Shown piece by piece: positions 13,760 through 22,026 of a stretch of DNA of 64,000 bases (position 1 is the first letter of the stretch; each line of letters opens with the position of its first letter). The DNA is taken from positions 1-64,000 of IMG/VR virus record IMGVR_UViG_3300025849_000018; one strand, given 5' to 3'. The position numbers and the translations under genes are program-made. A model generated the notes under the pieces. It was not told where the DNA came from. It did no database searches and saw only the letters and a list, made by a program, of their open reading frames with translations. Source of the stretch: a virus.

Positions 13760-13982
13760 ATTGTGATCCGTAGAACTTAATATTAGAGTCAGAACTGTCT
13801 ATAATCATACAGTCCTTTCTGAGAACGAAATTTATGTATCCTGATGGTTCTAACGATTTGAATTCAGTATCATTGCCGTCATCAAGTAAAGGAACATAAT
13901 GACCAACATACTTGGAATACCACATAGATTGGTCTCGGCATCCTGTAATCAGTAATACTTTAGTCTCAAACACTGTTGACAT
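13752..13982 (-). CDS. Small phage protein, unknown function
   Basis: 76 aa from the ATG at 13982, just after the upstream stop. The N-terminus TKVLLITGCRDQSMWYSKYV looks like a small alpha/beta or SH3-like start. It overlaps the nuclease gene by 8 bp. Not recognised. Confidence 0.6.
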   Translation of the reverse strand: MSTVFETKVLLITGCRDQSMWYSKYVGHYVPLLDDGNDTEFKSLEPSGYINFVLRKDCMIIDSSDSNIKFYGSQYV

Positions 13983-13983
13983 T

Positions 13984-14205
13984 TTATAGATCGTCATCGA
14001 GAATGCTGATACAACCATCAACTATTTCACGACTCTCAACATATTGTTTAACCTGTGATTCCACTGCTTCAATGATGTCGGGGTGTTCACCAATACCAAC
14101 GGCGCGTTCATATACATTAATGTTAACTAACGCAGTACCCATCATTGCTTCATGCTTTTTTTGTATTGCTAATAAAATATCTCGTTTCATGTTGTCATTG
14201 TCCAC
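13984..14205 (-). CDS. Small phage protein, unknown function
   Basis: 73 aa, helical and acidic (DILLAIQKKHEAMMGTALVN). No domain is recognised. It is packed between neighbours with 1-3 nt gaps, so it belongs to the same operon. Confidence 0.65.
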   Translation of the reverse strand: MDNDNMKRDILLAIQKKHEAMMGTALVNINVYERAVGIGEHPDIIEAVESQVKQYVESREIVDGCISILDDDL

Positions 14206-14208
14206 GGT

Positions 14209-14481
14209 TTACTCCACATCAGTTGTTGCGATTCCACAACAGGAATCATACGATATCACCGAATCCCACCGAAAAGATCGCCAAGAGTCCAAATCAACTT
14301 CATACACCGGTTGCACCTCTTCATTCACACTCCTGTCAGTGTTCTTTGGCACCTTATCGGATGGAATCAAATCGTTGTTTAAGGTGCCGGTAATGGTTCT
14401 TTCGGTACCATCTTTTTTTGTAAAGGTTATCTGACAAAGACCTGATCTCAGATAGTGTTCAATTTCTTTCTTAATCATCAT
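14209..14481 (-). CDS. SH3 beta-barrel fold phage protein
   Basis: 90 aa. The pattern IEHYLRSGLCQITFTKKDGTERTI followed by NEEVQPVYEVDLDSWRSFRW matches the SH3 beta-barrel fold-containing proteins that recur in T4-like phages. GAGAGG precedes the ATG. The role is unknown; the fold suggests protein or nucleic acid binding. Confidence 0.75.
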   Translation of the reverse strand: MMIKKEIEHYLRSGLCQITFTKKDGTERTITGTLNNDLIPSDKVPKNTDRSVNEEVQPVYEVDLDSWRSFRWDSVISYDSCCGIATTDVE

Positions 14482-14487
14482 TACCTC

Positions 14488-14646
14488 TCAACCCTCTAAA
14501 ATCACTTGTCCCAACGCGAACTTAACTTGGTCTTCATTTAGTCCTAACAAACGAAGTTCTCTTTCTGCGACATCTTTATCAATTTCAAAATTTCGAAATT
14601 GTTCTGCAATCTCCTGCACTTTAAATGAATCTTCAAACCTTGTCAT
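14488..14646 (-). CDS. Small helical phage protein
   Basis: 52 aa from the ATG at 14646, preceded by GAGGAG; the longer frame to 14685 lacks a site. It is Glu-rich with a tandem-helix pattern (AEQFRNFEIDKDVAERELRL). Function unknown. Confidence 0.6.
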   Translation of the reverse strand: MTRFEDSFKVQEIAEQFRNFEIDKDVAERELRLLGLNEDQVKFALGQVILEG

Positions 14647-14688
14647 AAACAACTCCTCTCTATGATTAAAATAAAAATCGTGCATGAT

Positions 14689-15276
14689 TTATAATCCGGT
14701 GATCAGATTGTAAATCTCTCTCCAGTTGTTTAACCTAAGTCCCGGACCTTCATAGTTATAGTTATAATCTTGCGCCATTAGAATGCCATCTAAACCCATT
14801 TCAACACCAAGGTCGCAGTTGGACATTTTATCCTCCAACCAATAACAACCACTGTCCCGATAGGGTTCAAGTGCCTCGTCCTTGTCAGCACCGCAATCGA
14901 GTATAATAAACTTCTCAAATGCGGTAGGTCCAAAAAGTTCGCAGAGATTTTTAACTCGCAAGTGTTGCGCGTATTCAACATCCGTCTGCGAAGTGATTAC
15001 ATGGAAGACATAACCATGCTCTTCGTGTAACTTGCGAACATATTTAATCGCGTCTAAATGTGGTGGTATTTTGCGAATCCATGCTGACTCATTAAACATC
15101 CGTGTTAAACGGGACTTATCGGCCATACCAATGTCATATCTTTCTTTGATAGAATACATATGGGATGCATTATTTTGTATTTTGTAACCGTGCTTTCGCA
15201 TCCACATATCGAAGGAGTACATCCAGTCTACCAGAACGCCATCACAATCAGTCAAAATCAATTTTTCTTTCATCAT
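14689..15276 (-). CDS. HAD superfamily phosphatase
   Basis: 195 aa. Motif I is LTDCDGVLVDW with the nucleophile Asp and acid Asp, motif II is VITSQT, and motif IV is YWLEDKMSNCD. The arrangement resembles 5'(3')-deoxyribonucleotidases, so nucleotide dephosphorylation is the best guess, but the substrate is unproven. It overlaps the next upstream gene by 4 bp. Confidence 0.8.
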   Translation of the reverse strand: MMKEKLILTDCDGVLVDWMYSFDMWMRKHGYKIQNNASHMYSIKERYDIGMADKSRLTRMFNESAWIRKIPPHLDAIKYVRKLHEEHGYVFHVITSQTDVEYAQHLRVKNLCELFGPTAFEKFIILDCGADKDEALEPYRDSGCYWLEDKMSNCDLGVEMGLDGILMAQDYNYNYEGPGLRLNNWREIYNLITGL

Positions 15277-15464
15277 TTAGTCCAATCTCGTGTAACTTCA
15301 TCAATGTCAATCAGGTCTCTCTCCGACAAGCTTGTAAGGCAGTCTTCTATGCCGTTCTTATACGCTTCATGCATGGCATCGCCGGACCTGCCTTTATATA
15401 CGCCATAGTAATATGCTATTGCCAGAAGTATGGTTGCGATGAATGTGTGTAACAATGGATTCAT
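15273..15464 (-). CDS. Small single-span membrane protein
   Basis: 63 aa with one transmembrane helix (LHTFIATILLAIAYYYGVY, about residues 5-23) and a charged cytoplasmic tail. It is the first gene after the promoter at 15488-15516. Function unknown. Confidence 0.7.
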   Translation of the reverse strand: MNPLLHTFIATILLAIAYYYGVYKGRSGDAMHEAYKNGIEDCLTSLSERDLIDIDEVTRDWTK

Positions 15465-15487
15465 GTCTTTCTCCTATCTCTTCATAT

Positions 15488-15516
15488 AGTATATGTGATA
15501 CGGAGTGGATTGTCAA
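15488..15516 (-). promoter_or_regulatory. Sigma70-type promoter
   Basis: Minus strand TTGACA (15511-15516), 17 nt, TATACT (15488-15493). The -35 overlaps the end of regA, so the promoter starts a new transcript for the accessory genes after the replication block. Confidence 0.75.
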
Positions 15517-15911
15517 CGTTTTTTACCAATATTATATTTTGTTATCAAATCCCAGTCCATCTTGTCTCTGTGTGCGATGATTTTAATTTGATTTAATTTT
15601 ACTAAGGGTTCTGCGATTGATGACGGGTCAACAATATCAATGAGTTCCCAATCCGAGAGAAGTTGAATGATTGTGTTCCTTCTTCCTCTATCGTCATCAG
15701 AAAAATTGGTTGGTTTACCATCCAAAGCAAACAGTTCTTTGAAGTGTGTGATGTAATACTTGCCGCGTTTGTGAAGTATATGGCAAGACTGATAGAGTTT
15801 TTTTTCTTTAGGTGAAACAATACCTATGCGTGTAAGTGTCTCTCTGACTTTCAGAAAATCATCTTCGCTTTTAAGTACCACTTCAATTAATGAGTCCACT
15901 ATGTTTTTCAT
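15513..15911 (-). CDS. regA: RegA translational repressor
   Basis: 132 aa, close to T4 RegA (122 aa). The segments FLKVRETLTRIGIVSPKEKKLYQSCHILHKRGKYYI and HFKELFALDG align with the T4 protein. RegA binds ribosome binding sites of early phage mRNAs and blocks translation. Its place between gp43 and gp62 in T4 order is partly kept: it follows gp62 here, but polymerase lies 13 kb further on after inserted accessory genes. Confidence 0.95.
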   Translation of the reverse strand: MKNIVDSLIEVVLKSEDDFLKVRETLTRIGIVSPKEKKLYQSCHILHKRGKYYITHFKELFALDGKPTNFSDDDRGRRNTIIQLLSDWELIDIVDPSSIAEPLVKLNQIKIIAHRDKMDWDLITKYNIGKKR

Positions 15912-16297
15912 GTACCACCCTTTTCTAATTTACTTTTTATTGTTTTTATTTCAAACTCAGAAAGTATGCTTAGGGCTTGTAGTGTCTTATGATTGTTGTA
16001 TCCATAATACTCTTTGACCGATGCAAAGTCATCACTTTCCGTGGGTTTGAACCACTTAGAAAATCTCTTCCTTTTACGAATGCCGTGTAACAAAAACTCA
16101 TACTGGAGTTTATTGTCTAACTCATGAAGTCGATTCATTTCGTTCGCATGGACAATCGTATCGTAAAAATAAGATAATCCCCGATTCACCATAAAGGGAT
16201 TATAATCTTTTTCAGCGAGATCGTCGTTCTCGCTATCTCGCATCATGTTTTTCTTTATTGTGTTGATAGAGTTCAGATAATCAAATGGGTTGCTCAC
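15908..16297 (-). CDS. gp62: Clamp loader small subunit gp62
   Basis: 129 aa, shorter than T4 gp62 (187 aa). The segment KDYNPFMVNRGLSYFYDTIVHANEMN and then KRKRFSKWFKP aligns with the T4 family. The GTG at 16297 is preferred, because GGAGAGAG sits 6 nt upstream; a TTG at 16315 overlaps that site. It forms the sliding clamp loader with gp44. The stop overlaps regA by 4 bp. Confidence 0.88.
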   Translation of the reverse strand: MSNPFDYLNSINTIKKNMMRDSENDDLAEKDYNPFMVNRGLSYFYDTIVHANEMNRLHELDNKLQYEFLLHGIRKRKRFSKWFKPTESDDFASVKEYYGYNNHKTLQALSILSEFEIKTIKSKLEKGGT

Positions 16298-16427
16298 GGT
16301 TAACTCTCTCCTCAATCACGGCGAGTAATGTTTCACACTCGTCACATATTAGTATTTCACCATCAGTGACAACTACTTTAGCAGGGTTATCACCAAGTTC
16401 ATTTTCTTTACAAACATTGCATAACAT
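16281..16427 (-). CDS. Small zinc-ribbon protein
   Basis: 48 aa with CNVC and CDEC pairs 26 residues apart, an arrangement that would bind one zinc. The start at 16427 (MLCNVCKENE) is chosen because the longer frame would run into gp44. It lies between gp44 and gp62 and overlaps gp62 by 17 bp. Its role is unknown; a replication or transcription accessory is possible. Confidence 0.65.
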   Translation of the reverse strand: MLCNVCKENELGDNPAKVVVTDGEILICDECETLLAVIEERVNREQPI

Positions 16428-16435
16428 AGTTTTAT

Positions 16436-17374
16436 TTATCTGAACTGTAAGTTCGCCATACATTCAACAAGGCAGGCCGTCAGATTTATTTCGTGGTCGG
16501 CGACGAATGCTGCCTTGTATTGATAGTCACCGAGGATTAGTACCAGTTCAGGAATACTATTGGTCTCAACGAAGTCACTGGACTTATCATATATCTTCCG
16601 AAAGATATCAGCAGCTTCAGCGTCAGAGTTCTCAGCAACCCATTTACGGACTTCGGTGAAGTTTTTATCTTTGAGAGACTTGACAAGTTTAGATAGAGAC
16701 ACCTCTTGAACATTGGAAAGAATGCCTGTGTCAATAGTTCCAGATACACTGTATCTCTGTAACTCATTTAGGATTCGTCGATTGTCTGGAAAATATTTCT
16801 TCACAACTTCAACGACAACTGATTTGTCAAAAGTAATATTTTCTTTGGTTAAAATCATACAGGCGCGTTTAAACATTTGTGCCGCAAGTTCCAACCTTTC
16901 TTTCTTGTCTAACTTAAAGTCTATCACCGAACACCGAGAATGTAGTGGTTCAATGATTCGATTCTTAAAGTTACAAGTCAGAATGAATCCGCAGTTCTTA
17001 GAGTATTCCTCCATGAAGTTGCGAAGAGCAGGTTGAGTTGAGTTTGGATTCAGATAATCTGCCTCATCAAGGATGACATACTTGCGGCCGCCTTGTAGTG
17101 AGACTGAAGAAGCAAACTGTTGAATATAGTTTCGAAGTGTATCAATGTTGCCGTTCATAGAACCATTGATCACGATATAGTCACATTCAAGTTCTTCAAG
17201 CATCGCCCGAGCGATTGTAGTTTTACCTACACCTGCTGAACCTGATAAAATTAGATTGGGTATGTTTCCCTGAGTTACAAACTGTTGAAAGGTTTGTTTG
17301 AGTTCATCAGGAAGGATAGTTTCGTCAACTGTTTTCGGCCGAAATTGCTCGACCCATAGGAAGTCATCACGCAT
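16436..17374 (-). CDS. gp44: Clamp loader ATPase gp44
   Basis: 312 aa, like T4 gp44 (319 aa). AAA+ motifs: Walker A SGSAGVGKTTIA (about residues 44-55), Walker B KYVILDEADYL, sensor region FILTCNFKNRI and the arginine finger motif SRC. With gp62 it opens and loads the gp45 clamp at primer ends. Confidence 0.97.
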   Translation of the reverse strand: MRDDFLWVEQFRPKTVDETILPDELKQTFQQFVTQGNIPNLILSGSAGVGKTTIARAMLEELECDYIVINGSMNGNIDTLRNYIQQFASSVSLQGGRKYVILDEADYLNPNSTQPALRNFMEEYSKNCGFILTCNFKNRIIEPLHSRCSVIDFKLDKKERLELAAQMFKRACMILTKENITFDKSVVVEVVKKYFPDNRRILNELQRYSVSGTIDTGILSNVQEVSLSKLVKSLKDKNFTEVRKWVAENSDAEAADIFRKIYDKSSDFVETNSIPELVLILGDYQYKAAFVADHEINLTACLVECMANLQFR

Positions 17375-17408
17375 AATATACTCATTTCATTCACAAAGAT
17401 ACATAAAG

Positions 17409-17476
17409 TGGAGCGGCGCCAAGGAATTTAACCTTGCTAATCTCACTGGACGCGAGATTTGTCACAGACTCGCCGC
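17409..17476 (-). other. tRNA-like element without normal D arm
   Basis: 68 nt on the minus strand with acceptor GCGGCGA/GCGCCGC (6 pairs and one mismatch), a T arm CAAGG-TTAAATT-CCTTG, discriminator T and encoded CCA. The anticodon region ATCTC/GAGAT closes a 9-nt loop, and the D region (about 9 nt) cannot form a stem. It is either a decayed tRNA or an unusual tRNA-like structure at the gap between gp44 and the next gene. Confidence 0.4.
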
Positions 17477-17486
17477 AATAGTAAAA

Positions 17487-17503
17487 GGGGGCATTGCGCC
17501 CCC
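17487..17503 (-). terminator. Rho-independent terminator
   Basis: Minus strand GGGGGC-5-nt loop-GCCCCC followed by TTTTACT, just after the stop of the HTH-type gene. Confidence 0.8.
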
Positions 17504-17511
17504 TTAATCAT

Positions 17512-17769
17512 TTATACAAGGCCTTGAGCAAGTGCCTTGTAACCCGCCGCAACTACTGATCGAGACGCGGTGCCGAGACGATATGTTGAGACGCGAGCGC
17601 GTCCTCGTGAATCGGTGCCACCGTTATTTAGATAGATAGGAAAACCTTCTTGACGAAGAGTGTTAACTACCGCTGTTGGATTTGCTGCGCCGAATCGGGC
17701 AGAAATCTGCTTTGATGATAATACTTCACCGTTGGTTAAAGCGTTTAGTACTCGCCGTTTTTGTGTCAT
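17512..17769 (-). CDS. Winged helix-turn-helix-like small protein
   Basis: 85 aa. The pattern VLNALTNGEVLSSKQISARF followed by NPTAVVNTLRQEGFPIYLN and a YRLG beta hairpin is that of a small winged helix-turn-helix protein; similar ones recur in marine T4-like phages. It has its own promoter (17823-17851) and terminator, so it is a monocistronic unit and a candidate regulator. Confidence 0.75.
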   Translation of the reverse strand: MTQKRRVLNALTNGEVLSSKQISARFGAANPTAVVNTLRQEGFPIYLNNGGTDSRGRARVSTYRLGTASRSVVAAGYKALAQGLV

Positions 17770-17822
17770 AATGTTACTCCATTTTTAGTTTCATAATCAG
17801 AATCATTTGCGATTCTTTTACC

Positions 17823-17851
17823 ATAGTAACAGATCATTGCTGATATGTCAA
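17823..17851 (-). promoter_or_regulatory. Sigma70-type promoter
   Basis: Minus strand TTGACA (17846-17851), 17 nt, TACTAT (17823-17828), in front of the HTH-type gene. The segment 17852-17939 between it and gp45 holds no gene but can fold (GGCAATGTC with GACATATTGCC), possibly the gp45 mRNA end. Confidence 0.65.
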
Positions 17852-17939
17852 TATATTTTTAGAAATGTACTGTTGCCCCGTCCCTTCGCGCCAGTACCGG
17901 CAATATGTCATATCTGTGCGACATTGCCCCCATTTGTAC

Positions 17940-18596
17940 TTAATTAAAAGTAGAGTTGCTCTCAATGCTAACCCAATATTCAATGTCAGTTGACTTAAAG
18001 TTTGCTATACTCTGAGAAGATATGCTTACCTTATAGTTATCACTCAACAGTTTCAGGTTCTCAGTCTTAAACACAGCGACAAACTCTTTATCAGTTTCTC
18101 CCACGGTGATGTCGTATTTATCAGAAGTTGGATTTTTGGTATCCAGTGCGCGAAGAAGTATTTCTCCACCTTCACCAATGACTGCCAGTTCAGGCAATGA
18201 TAGAATGCCAATCGCCTTCATCACTTCATCAAGGTTATCTTGAGTAAGATCAAATTGTATATCGAAATTATCAACTTCAATTTCCTTGTTTGGAGGAACA
18301 ACGATTGTACTTGGATCAGCGTATGTATAACTAACAGAACGGCCCTCGGACTGAATGCGTATCTTTCTCTCTTCAAGTTGAAAGGTTGGATCCGCGAACA
18401 TTGATGAGATACCTAACAGTCGAGATAAATCGTAGATAGCAAAGTCACCATCAACCACATCTTCAAGGTTTGCTTTTGCCAACATCGTCCTGTTAGGCGA
18501 AATGGTTCGTAGTGTTTGACCTTCATTAAACTGAATGGAAGGATTGATTGTCGCAAAATTGCGAAGTACTTGCGTTGTGCGAGTGCCAAATTTCAT
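17940..18596 (-). CDS. gp45: Sliding clamp gp45
   Basis: 218 aa, close to T4 gp45 (228 aa). Conserved segments include LRNFATINPSIQFNEG and GDFAIYDLSRLLGISS. It forms the trimeric ring for gp43 and also serves as coactivator of late transcription with gp55 in T4. The gene lies between gp44 and gp46 as in T4, with a glycosyltransferase and a deformylase added. Confidence 0.95.
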   Translation of the reverse strand: MKFGTRTTQVLRNFATINPSIQFNEGQTLRTISPNRTMLAKANLEDVVDGDFAIYDLSRLLGISSMFADPTFQLEERKIRIQSEGRSVSYTYADPSTIVVPPNKEIEVDNFDIQFDLTQDNLDEVMKAIGILSLPELAVIGEGGEILLRALDTKNPTSDKYDITVGETDKEFVAVFKTENLKLLSDNYKVSISSQSIANFKSTDIEYWVSIESNSTFN

Positions 18597-18611
18597 AATA
18601 TATTTCTCCGA

Positions 18612-19574
18612 TTACTTCTTTTTACCAAGTTTTGATGGGTCAGCAGTTGCCGCCGCACCGACAGAGGCGAGATGCGCGAGCGATCCACCAAATATGTAAG
18701 AACCAACATGTTTCAGTTCCATCCAAGGGCACAGCCAAACTTTCATACCCATTCGTTGTACGTTGTAACAGAACATATAATCTTCAGATAAGTATCTGTT
18801 GGAATATTCCTTACGATCTATACCATAACGTTTATCGGCGAGAAAGTCAATAACTTCTTCTTTTGTAGGCGATTTATTTTTCTCATAGAATGCGGTGATC
18901 TCAGGTACAAGGTTCTGTGACTTGTCATCAATGAGTGCGTCAAAGTATGCCATGATCTCCCGCGTACCATCAAAGTTAGCAGTGCGAACATGATCTGGTT
19001 TGTAATAGAACTGTGGGTATGCTTCAGCATATGCCTCAAATGTTCTTCGTTGAATCATCATAAACCCTGTGCCGCCTTCTAATACTTCACAAGGTTCACC
19101 GATCTTAATGTTATTGCCTCCTGTTTTAGGATTGAATACATAGTCACCGACATAGTTCTCAAGTTGATTCGGATCATCATCAGCAGCACCGCGATCAACA
19201 GCAGCCTTAATCTTTTCCCAAGAGATAGTCTTTTTAGGATAAGGTCCACAGAGAACATTATAGTCTTCGTTCTGAACAGACATAGCTAACAACGCAATCA
19301 CATCATTGGCATTGAAACCAATATCGGAATCAATGAACATCATGTGAGTGCAATCGCTTCGCATAAACTCGTCGGCGCAATAGTTTCTTGCGCGAGTGAC
19401 CAGAGACTCGTTGAATAAGAAGTAAAACTGTAGTGGTATTTGATATTTCGCACACAACCCGGTCAAGTCCGCGATTGACCGAGTGAACATGCCGGCGCAT
19501 TGTCCTCCGTACATAGGTACAGCAAGAAATATTTTTTGATTTCTTAGTTCTTCAACTGGTACATTAATTTCCAT
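18612..19574 (-). CDS. GT-A fold (Anp1-like) glycosyltransferase
   Basis: 320 aa. The N-terminal half holds KIFLAVPMYGGQCAGMF, the region NESLVTRARNYCADEFM, and the DxD motif MMFIDSDIGF; the GGTGFMMIQRRTF and SEDYMFCYNVQRMG segments are typical of the same group. It would transfer a sugar to an unknown acceptor (DNA, protein or surface glycan). The C-terminus is Ala-rich. A promoter inside the deformylase gene (19814-19842) could drive it. It is similar to the last third of the 877-aa protein at 46527. Confidence 0.78.
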   Translation of the reverse strand: MEINVPVEELRNQKIFLAVPMYGGQCAGMFTRSIADLTGLCAKYQIPLQFYFLFNESLVTRARNYCADEFMRSDCTHMMFIDSDIGFNANDVIALLAMSVQNEDYNVLCGPYPKKTISWEKIKAAVDRGAADDDPNQLENYVGDYVFNPKTGGNNIKIGEPCEVLEGGTGFMMIQRRTFEAYAEAYPQFYYKPDHVRTANFDGTREIMAYFDALIDDKSQNLVPEITAFYEKNKSPTKEEVIDFLADKRYGIDRKEYSNRYLSEDYMFCYNVQRMGMKVWLCPWMELKHVGSYIFGGSLAHLASVGAAATADPSKLGKKK

Positions 19575-20109
19575 GTATCGTTCCTTGTAGAGATTTTATA
19601 AGTTTATCTTGTTTCTTCAGCTTTCGCTTAATCATTTTGGTTTTGTGTTTTGCCTTTTCAAGATTATATTTGCTCGCACGAGTCAGATACATGTTGCCAT
19701 CTAAATGATCGATCTCGTGTTGAAAGGCTCTTGAAACAACACCATCAAATCCGTGGGTTCGTATTTCGTTATGTTCGTCTACGAACCTCGCTCTTATAAT
19801 TTCTGATCTTCTTATTCTAACAAACAGAAGAGGGAATGTCAAGCAAGTTTCATTCATTACTGCCGATTCTTCTGAATAATATGTAATCTTTGGATTAAAA
19901 CATATCATTACAGGATCGGTGTTGATAGCAAACACTCTATAAGGAAGTCCGATCTGATTCGCAGAAAGTCCTACACCTTTCCAATCGCCAAGAGCGGTCT
20001 TCAGTTTTTCTGCTATCTCTACAGGGTCTTCGGGAGGATTATTGAAATCGAAAGTTTCAATCTTCGTGTGAAGGTGGGGATGGTTCGGTTTCAGGAGTTT
20101 CATAGTCAT
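19564..20109 (-). CDS. def: Peptide deformylase
   Basis: 181 aa. Motif 1 is GVGLSANQIG, motif 2 is ETCLTFP (usually EGCLS; the Cys is kept), and motif 3 is QHEIDHLDG with the HExxH metal site. It removes the formyl group from new proteins; phage versions are known in marine phages. The C-terminal 25 residues are a Lys-rich tail. It overlaps the upstream gene by 53 bp, so the second ATG at 20103 is also possible. Confidence 0.93.
   Translation of the reverse strand: MTMKLLKPNHPHLHTKIETFDFNNPPEDPVEIAEKLKTALGDWKGVGLSANQIGLPYRVFAINTDPVMICFNPKITYYSEESAVMNETCLTFPLLFVRIRRSEIIRARFVDEHNEIRTHGFDGVVSRAFQHEIDHLDGNMYLTRASKYNLEKAKHKTKMIKRKLKKQDKLIKSLQGTIHGN
19814..19842 (-). promoter_or_regulatory. Sigma70-type promoter inside the deformylase gene
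   Basis: Minus strand TTGACA (19837-19842), 17 nt, TAGAAT (19814-19819). It would transcribe the glycosyltransferase and gp45. Confidence 0.55.
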
Positions 20110-20302
20110 ACGGAGTATCTACCTCAATTATTTTAAATTCATCATCATTCTTTTTCAGTTCTTTGCGGGCATAATGCGCCGCCATGTCTTCTTCCATAAA
20201 CAATTTCAAGAATTTCTTAGTGCGACTCATATTGAGATCAAGCACATCGAAGTAACGATCTTGACTCTGTTCGCGTATAGTAGTAACAATTTTGTATGGC
20301 AT
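20057..20302 (-). CDS. Small acidic protein, unknown function
   Basis: 81 aa, beginning MPYKIVTTIREQSQDRYFDV, with an acidic Pro/Glu-rich tail. It lies between gp46 and the deformylase, the place of RpbA in T4, but no similarity to RpbA is seen. Its AGAGGA site precedes the ATG. Confidence 0.6.
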   Translation of the reverse strand: MPYKIVTTIREQSQDRYFDVLDLNMSRTKKFLKLFMEEDMAAHYARKELKKNDDEFKIIEVDTPYDYETPETEPSPPSHED

Positions 20303-20313
20303 TATATAATCCT

Positions 20314-22026
20314 CTAAGCGGCAATTTGAGAAAAATTCTTATTCTTCTCGAACCTAATATTAGAATGAAATTTATCAAACAGCGCATCTCCATGATGGCT
20401 GATGACAAACACATTGGTGTCTTTGTTCAGGTCAGTTATGATCTTTAAAAATTCTTCTGTACCTGTTGTATCTAAACTACTGTCAAATACTTCATCCATA
20501 ATGAGTAGATTTGTTGTTGAGGAGTTACGCAATTTGGCCACCGCTCTCCAAGTGAATAACAATGCCAAATCAATCCTCATCTTCTCACCTTCTGAAAATG
20601 ATTCATATGTAAACTCATCTCTAAATCGCGACTTAATTTTCTCGTTAAAGTTTTCATCAAGTTCAAACTGAACAAAGAAGTCCATCATCGCGAGATATTT
20701 ATTCATCAGTTTATTAATGACCGGAACATATTGCCGAACAATTTTTGTTTTGATGCCGCCATCCTTCAATAGAGAATAGGCAATATCATACTGTTCTTTC
20801 AGTTGAATAAACTCTCTCTGTTGTTTGGTAGAGTCACTAAGATCGTCCTTAAGCGCGTCTAAGTCATCAGATGAGGTATCTAGTGTGTCACTTACTTCCT
20901 CCTGTAACTTTGTCTGGTAGTCGTTTACAGTGCGCCTGGCGTGACTTAAACTACTGGTTAGTGATATGATTTCGTTGTTGAGTTTCGATATTTTTTCCTG
21001 TGTTTGAGAGATTTCTCCCAGACGATCATTGATAGACTTATACTCATCAGCGGCAAGAATCAGTCCGTCCTCAAGTTCGCTCTTTTTCATTCGTTGCTTT
21101 TCAACATGACCTTCAACGAACGCAGAGTCCAAATCCTGTTTACAAGTAGGACACTCATCGTTGTTACAGAAAAAGTCTATGTCTTTCTGTAAGGATGATA
21201 CCTTATGTTTGAGTTGATAACTATACTTGTCCATCTTCTTGATTTTATTATCAAGAGAAGTTTTATCATTAATTGTTTCCTGGAGTTTTATCTGTTGATG
21301 TTGCGTCAACTCCAATAAAATAGTTATTTCCTGAGTCTCCGCCACGATTTCTTTAATCTTTTCTTCTATAGACTCTCGATTTATTCTCTTCAATGATTGA
21401 ACTTCATTTAAGTGCTTGTGTGTGAGATGTATCTTTTGTTCAAGCAGTTCAATCTTTTGTTTGAGTTCAATCAGTTGGTCTTTATTCTTGGCGATCTTAT
21501 CTTTCAACAATATATGCATCTTCGTGAAGATTTCAATATCAAGCAGGTCTTCAATCACCGTTCGGCGTTCATGTGCCTTCAGTTGCATGAATGGTGTGAA
21601 GTTTGCAGAACCAATTACTACAATTTGACCGAACGACTTGTGATTTAGTTTGAGAATATTTTTCTCAAGATATTCTTGATACTCACGTATACTTGCATTC
21701 TGATCTATTAGAACATCATCGCAGAATATTTCAAACAACGCAGGTTTGATACCGCGGCGAATTAAATAAGATTTGTTCTTGACCAAGAACTCAATCTCAA
21801 CTAGGCAGTTCTTATTTGTGATACTGTTAATCAACTGTGGTTTGTTGATATTGCGATAAGGTTTACCATACAATGCAAACGAGATGGCATCCAACATTGT
21901 TGATTTACCGGCACCGTTATCACCTACAACCAAGGTAGAGGGTGATCGGTTAAGTTTTATTTCGGTAAATTGATTACCGGTGCTTAGAAAGTTTGACCAT
22001 CTTACGGTCTTAAAGTGTACACTCAT
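20314..22026 (-). CDS. gp46: Recombination endonuclease subunit gp46 (SbcC/Rad50-like)
   Basis: 570 aa, like T4 gp46 (560 aa). Walker A GDNGAGKSTMLDA near residue 36, a coiled-coil middle with a zinc hook DECPTCKQD, then the ABC signature SFSEGEKMRIDLAL and Walker B NLLIMDEVFDSSLD. With gp47 it processes DNA ends for recombination-dependent replication. The stop-start overlap with gp47 is 4 bp. Confidence 0.97.
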   Translation of the reverse strand: MSVHFKTVRWSNFLSTGNQFTEIKLNRSPSTLVVGDNGAGKSTMLDAISFALYGKPYRNINKPQLINSITNKNCLVEIEFLVKNKSYLIRRGIKPALFEIFCDDVLIDQNASIREYQEYLEKNILKLNHKSFGQIVVIGSANFTPFMQLKAHERRTVIEDLLDIEIFTKMHILLKDKIAKNKDQLIELKQKIELLEQKIHLTHKHLNEVQSLKRINRESIEEKIKEIVAETQEITILLELTQHQQIKLQETINDKTSLDNKIKKMDKYSYQLKHKVSSLQKDIDFFCNNDECPTCKQDLDSAFVEGHVEKQRMKKSELEDGLILAADEYKSINDRLGEISQTQEKISKLNNEIISLTSSLSHARRTVNDYQTKLQEEVSDTLDTSSDDLDALKDDLSDSTKQQREFIQLKEQYDIAYSLLKDGGIKTKIVRQYVPVINKLMNKYLAMMDFFVQFELDENFNEKIKSRFRDEFTYESFSEGEKMRIDLALLFTWRAVAKLRNSSTTNLLIMDEVFDSSLDTTGTEEFLKIITDLNKDTNVFVISHHGDALFDKFHSNIRFEKNKNFSQIAA

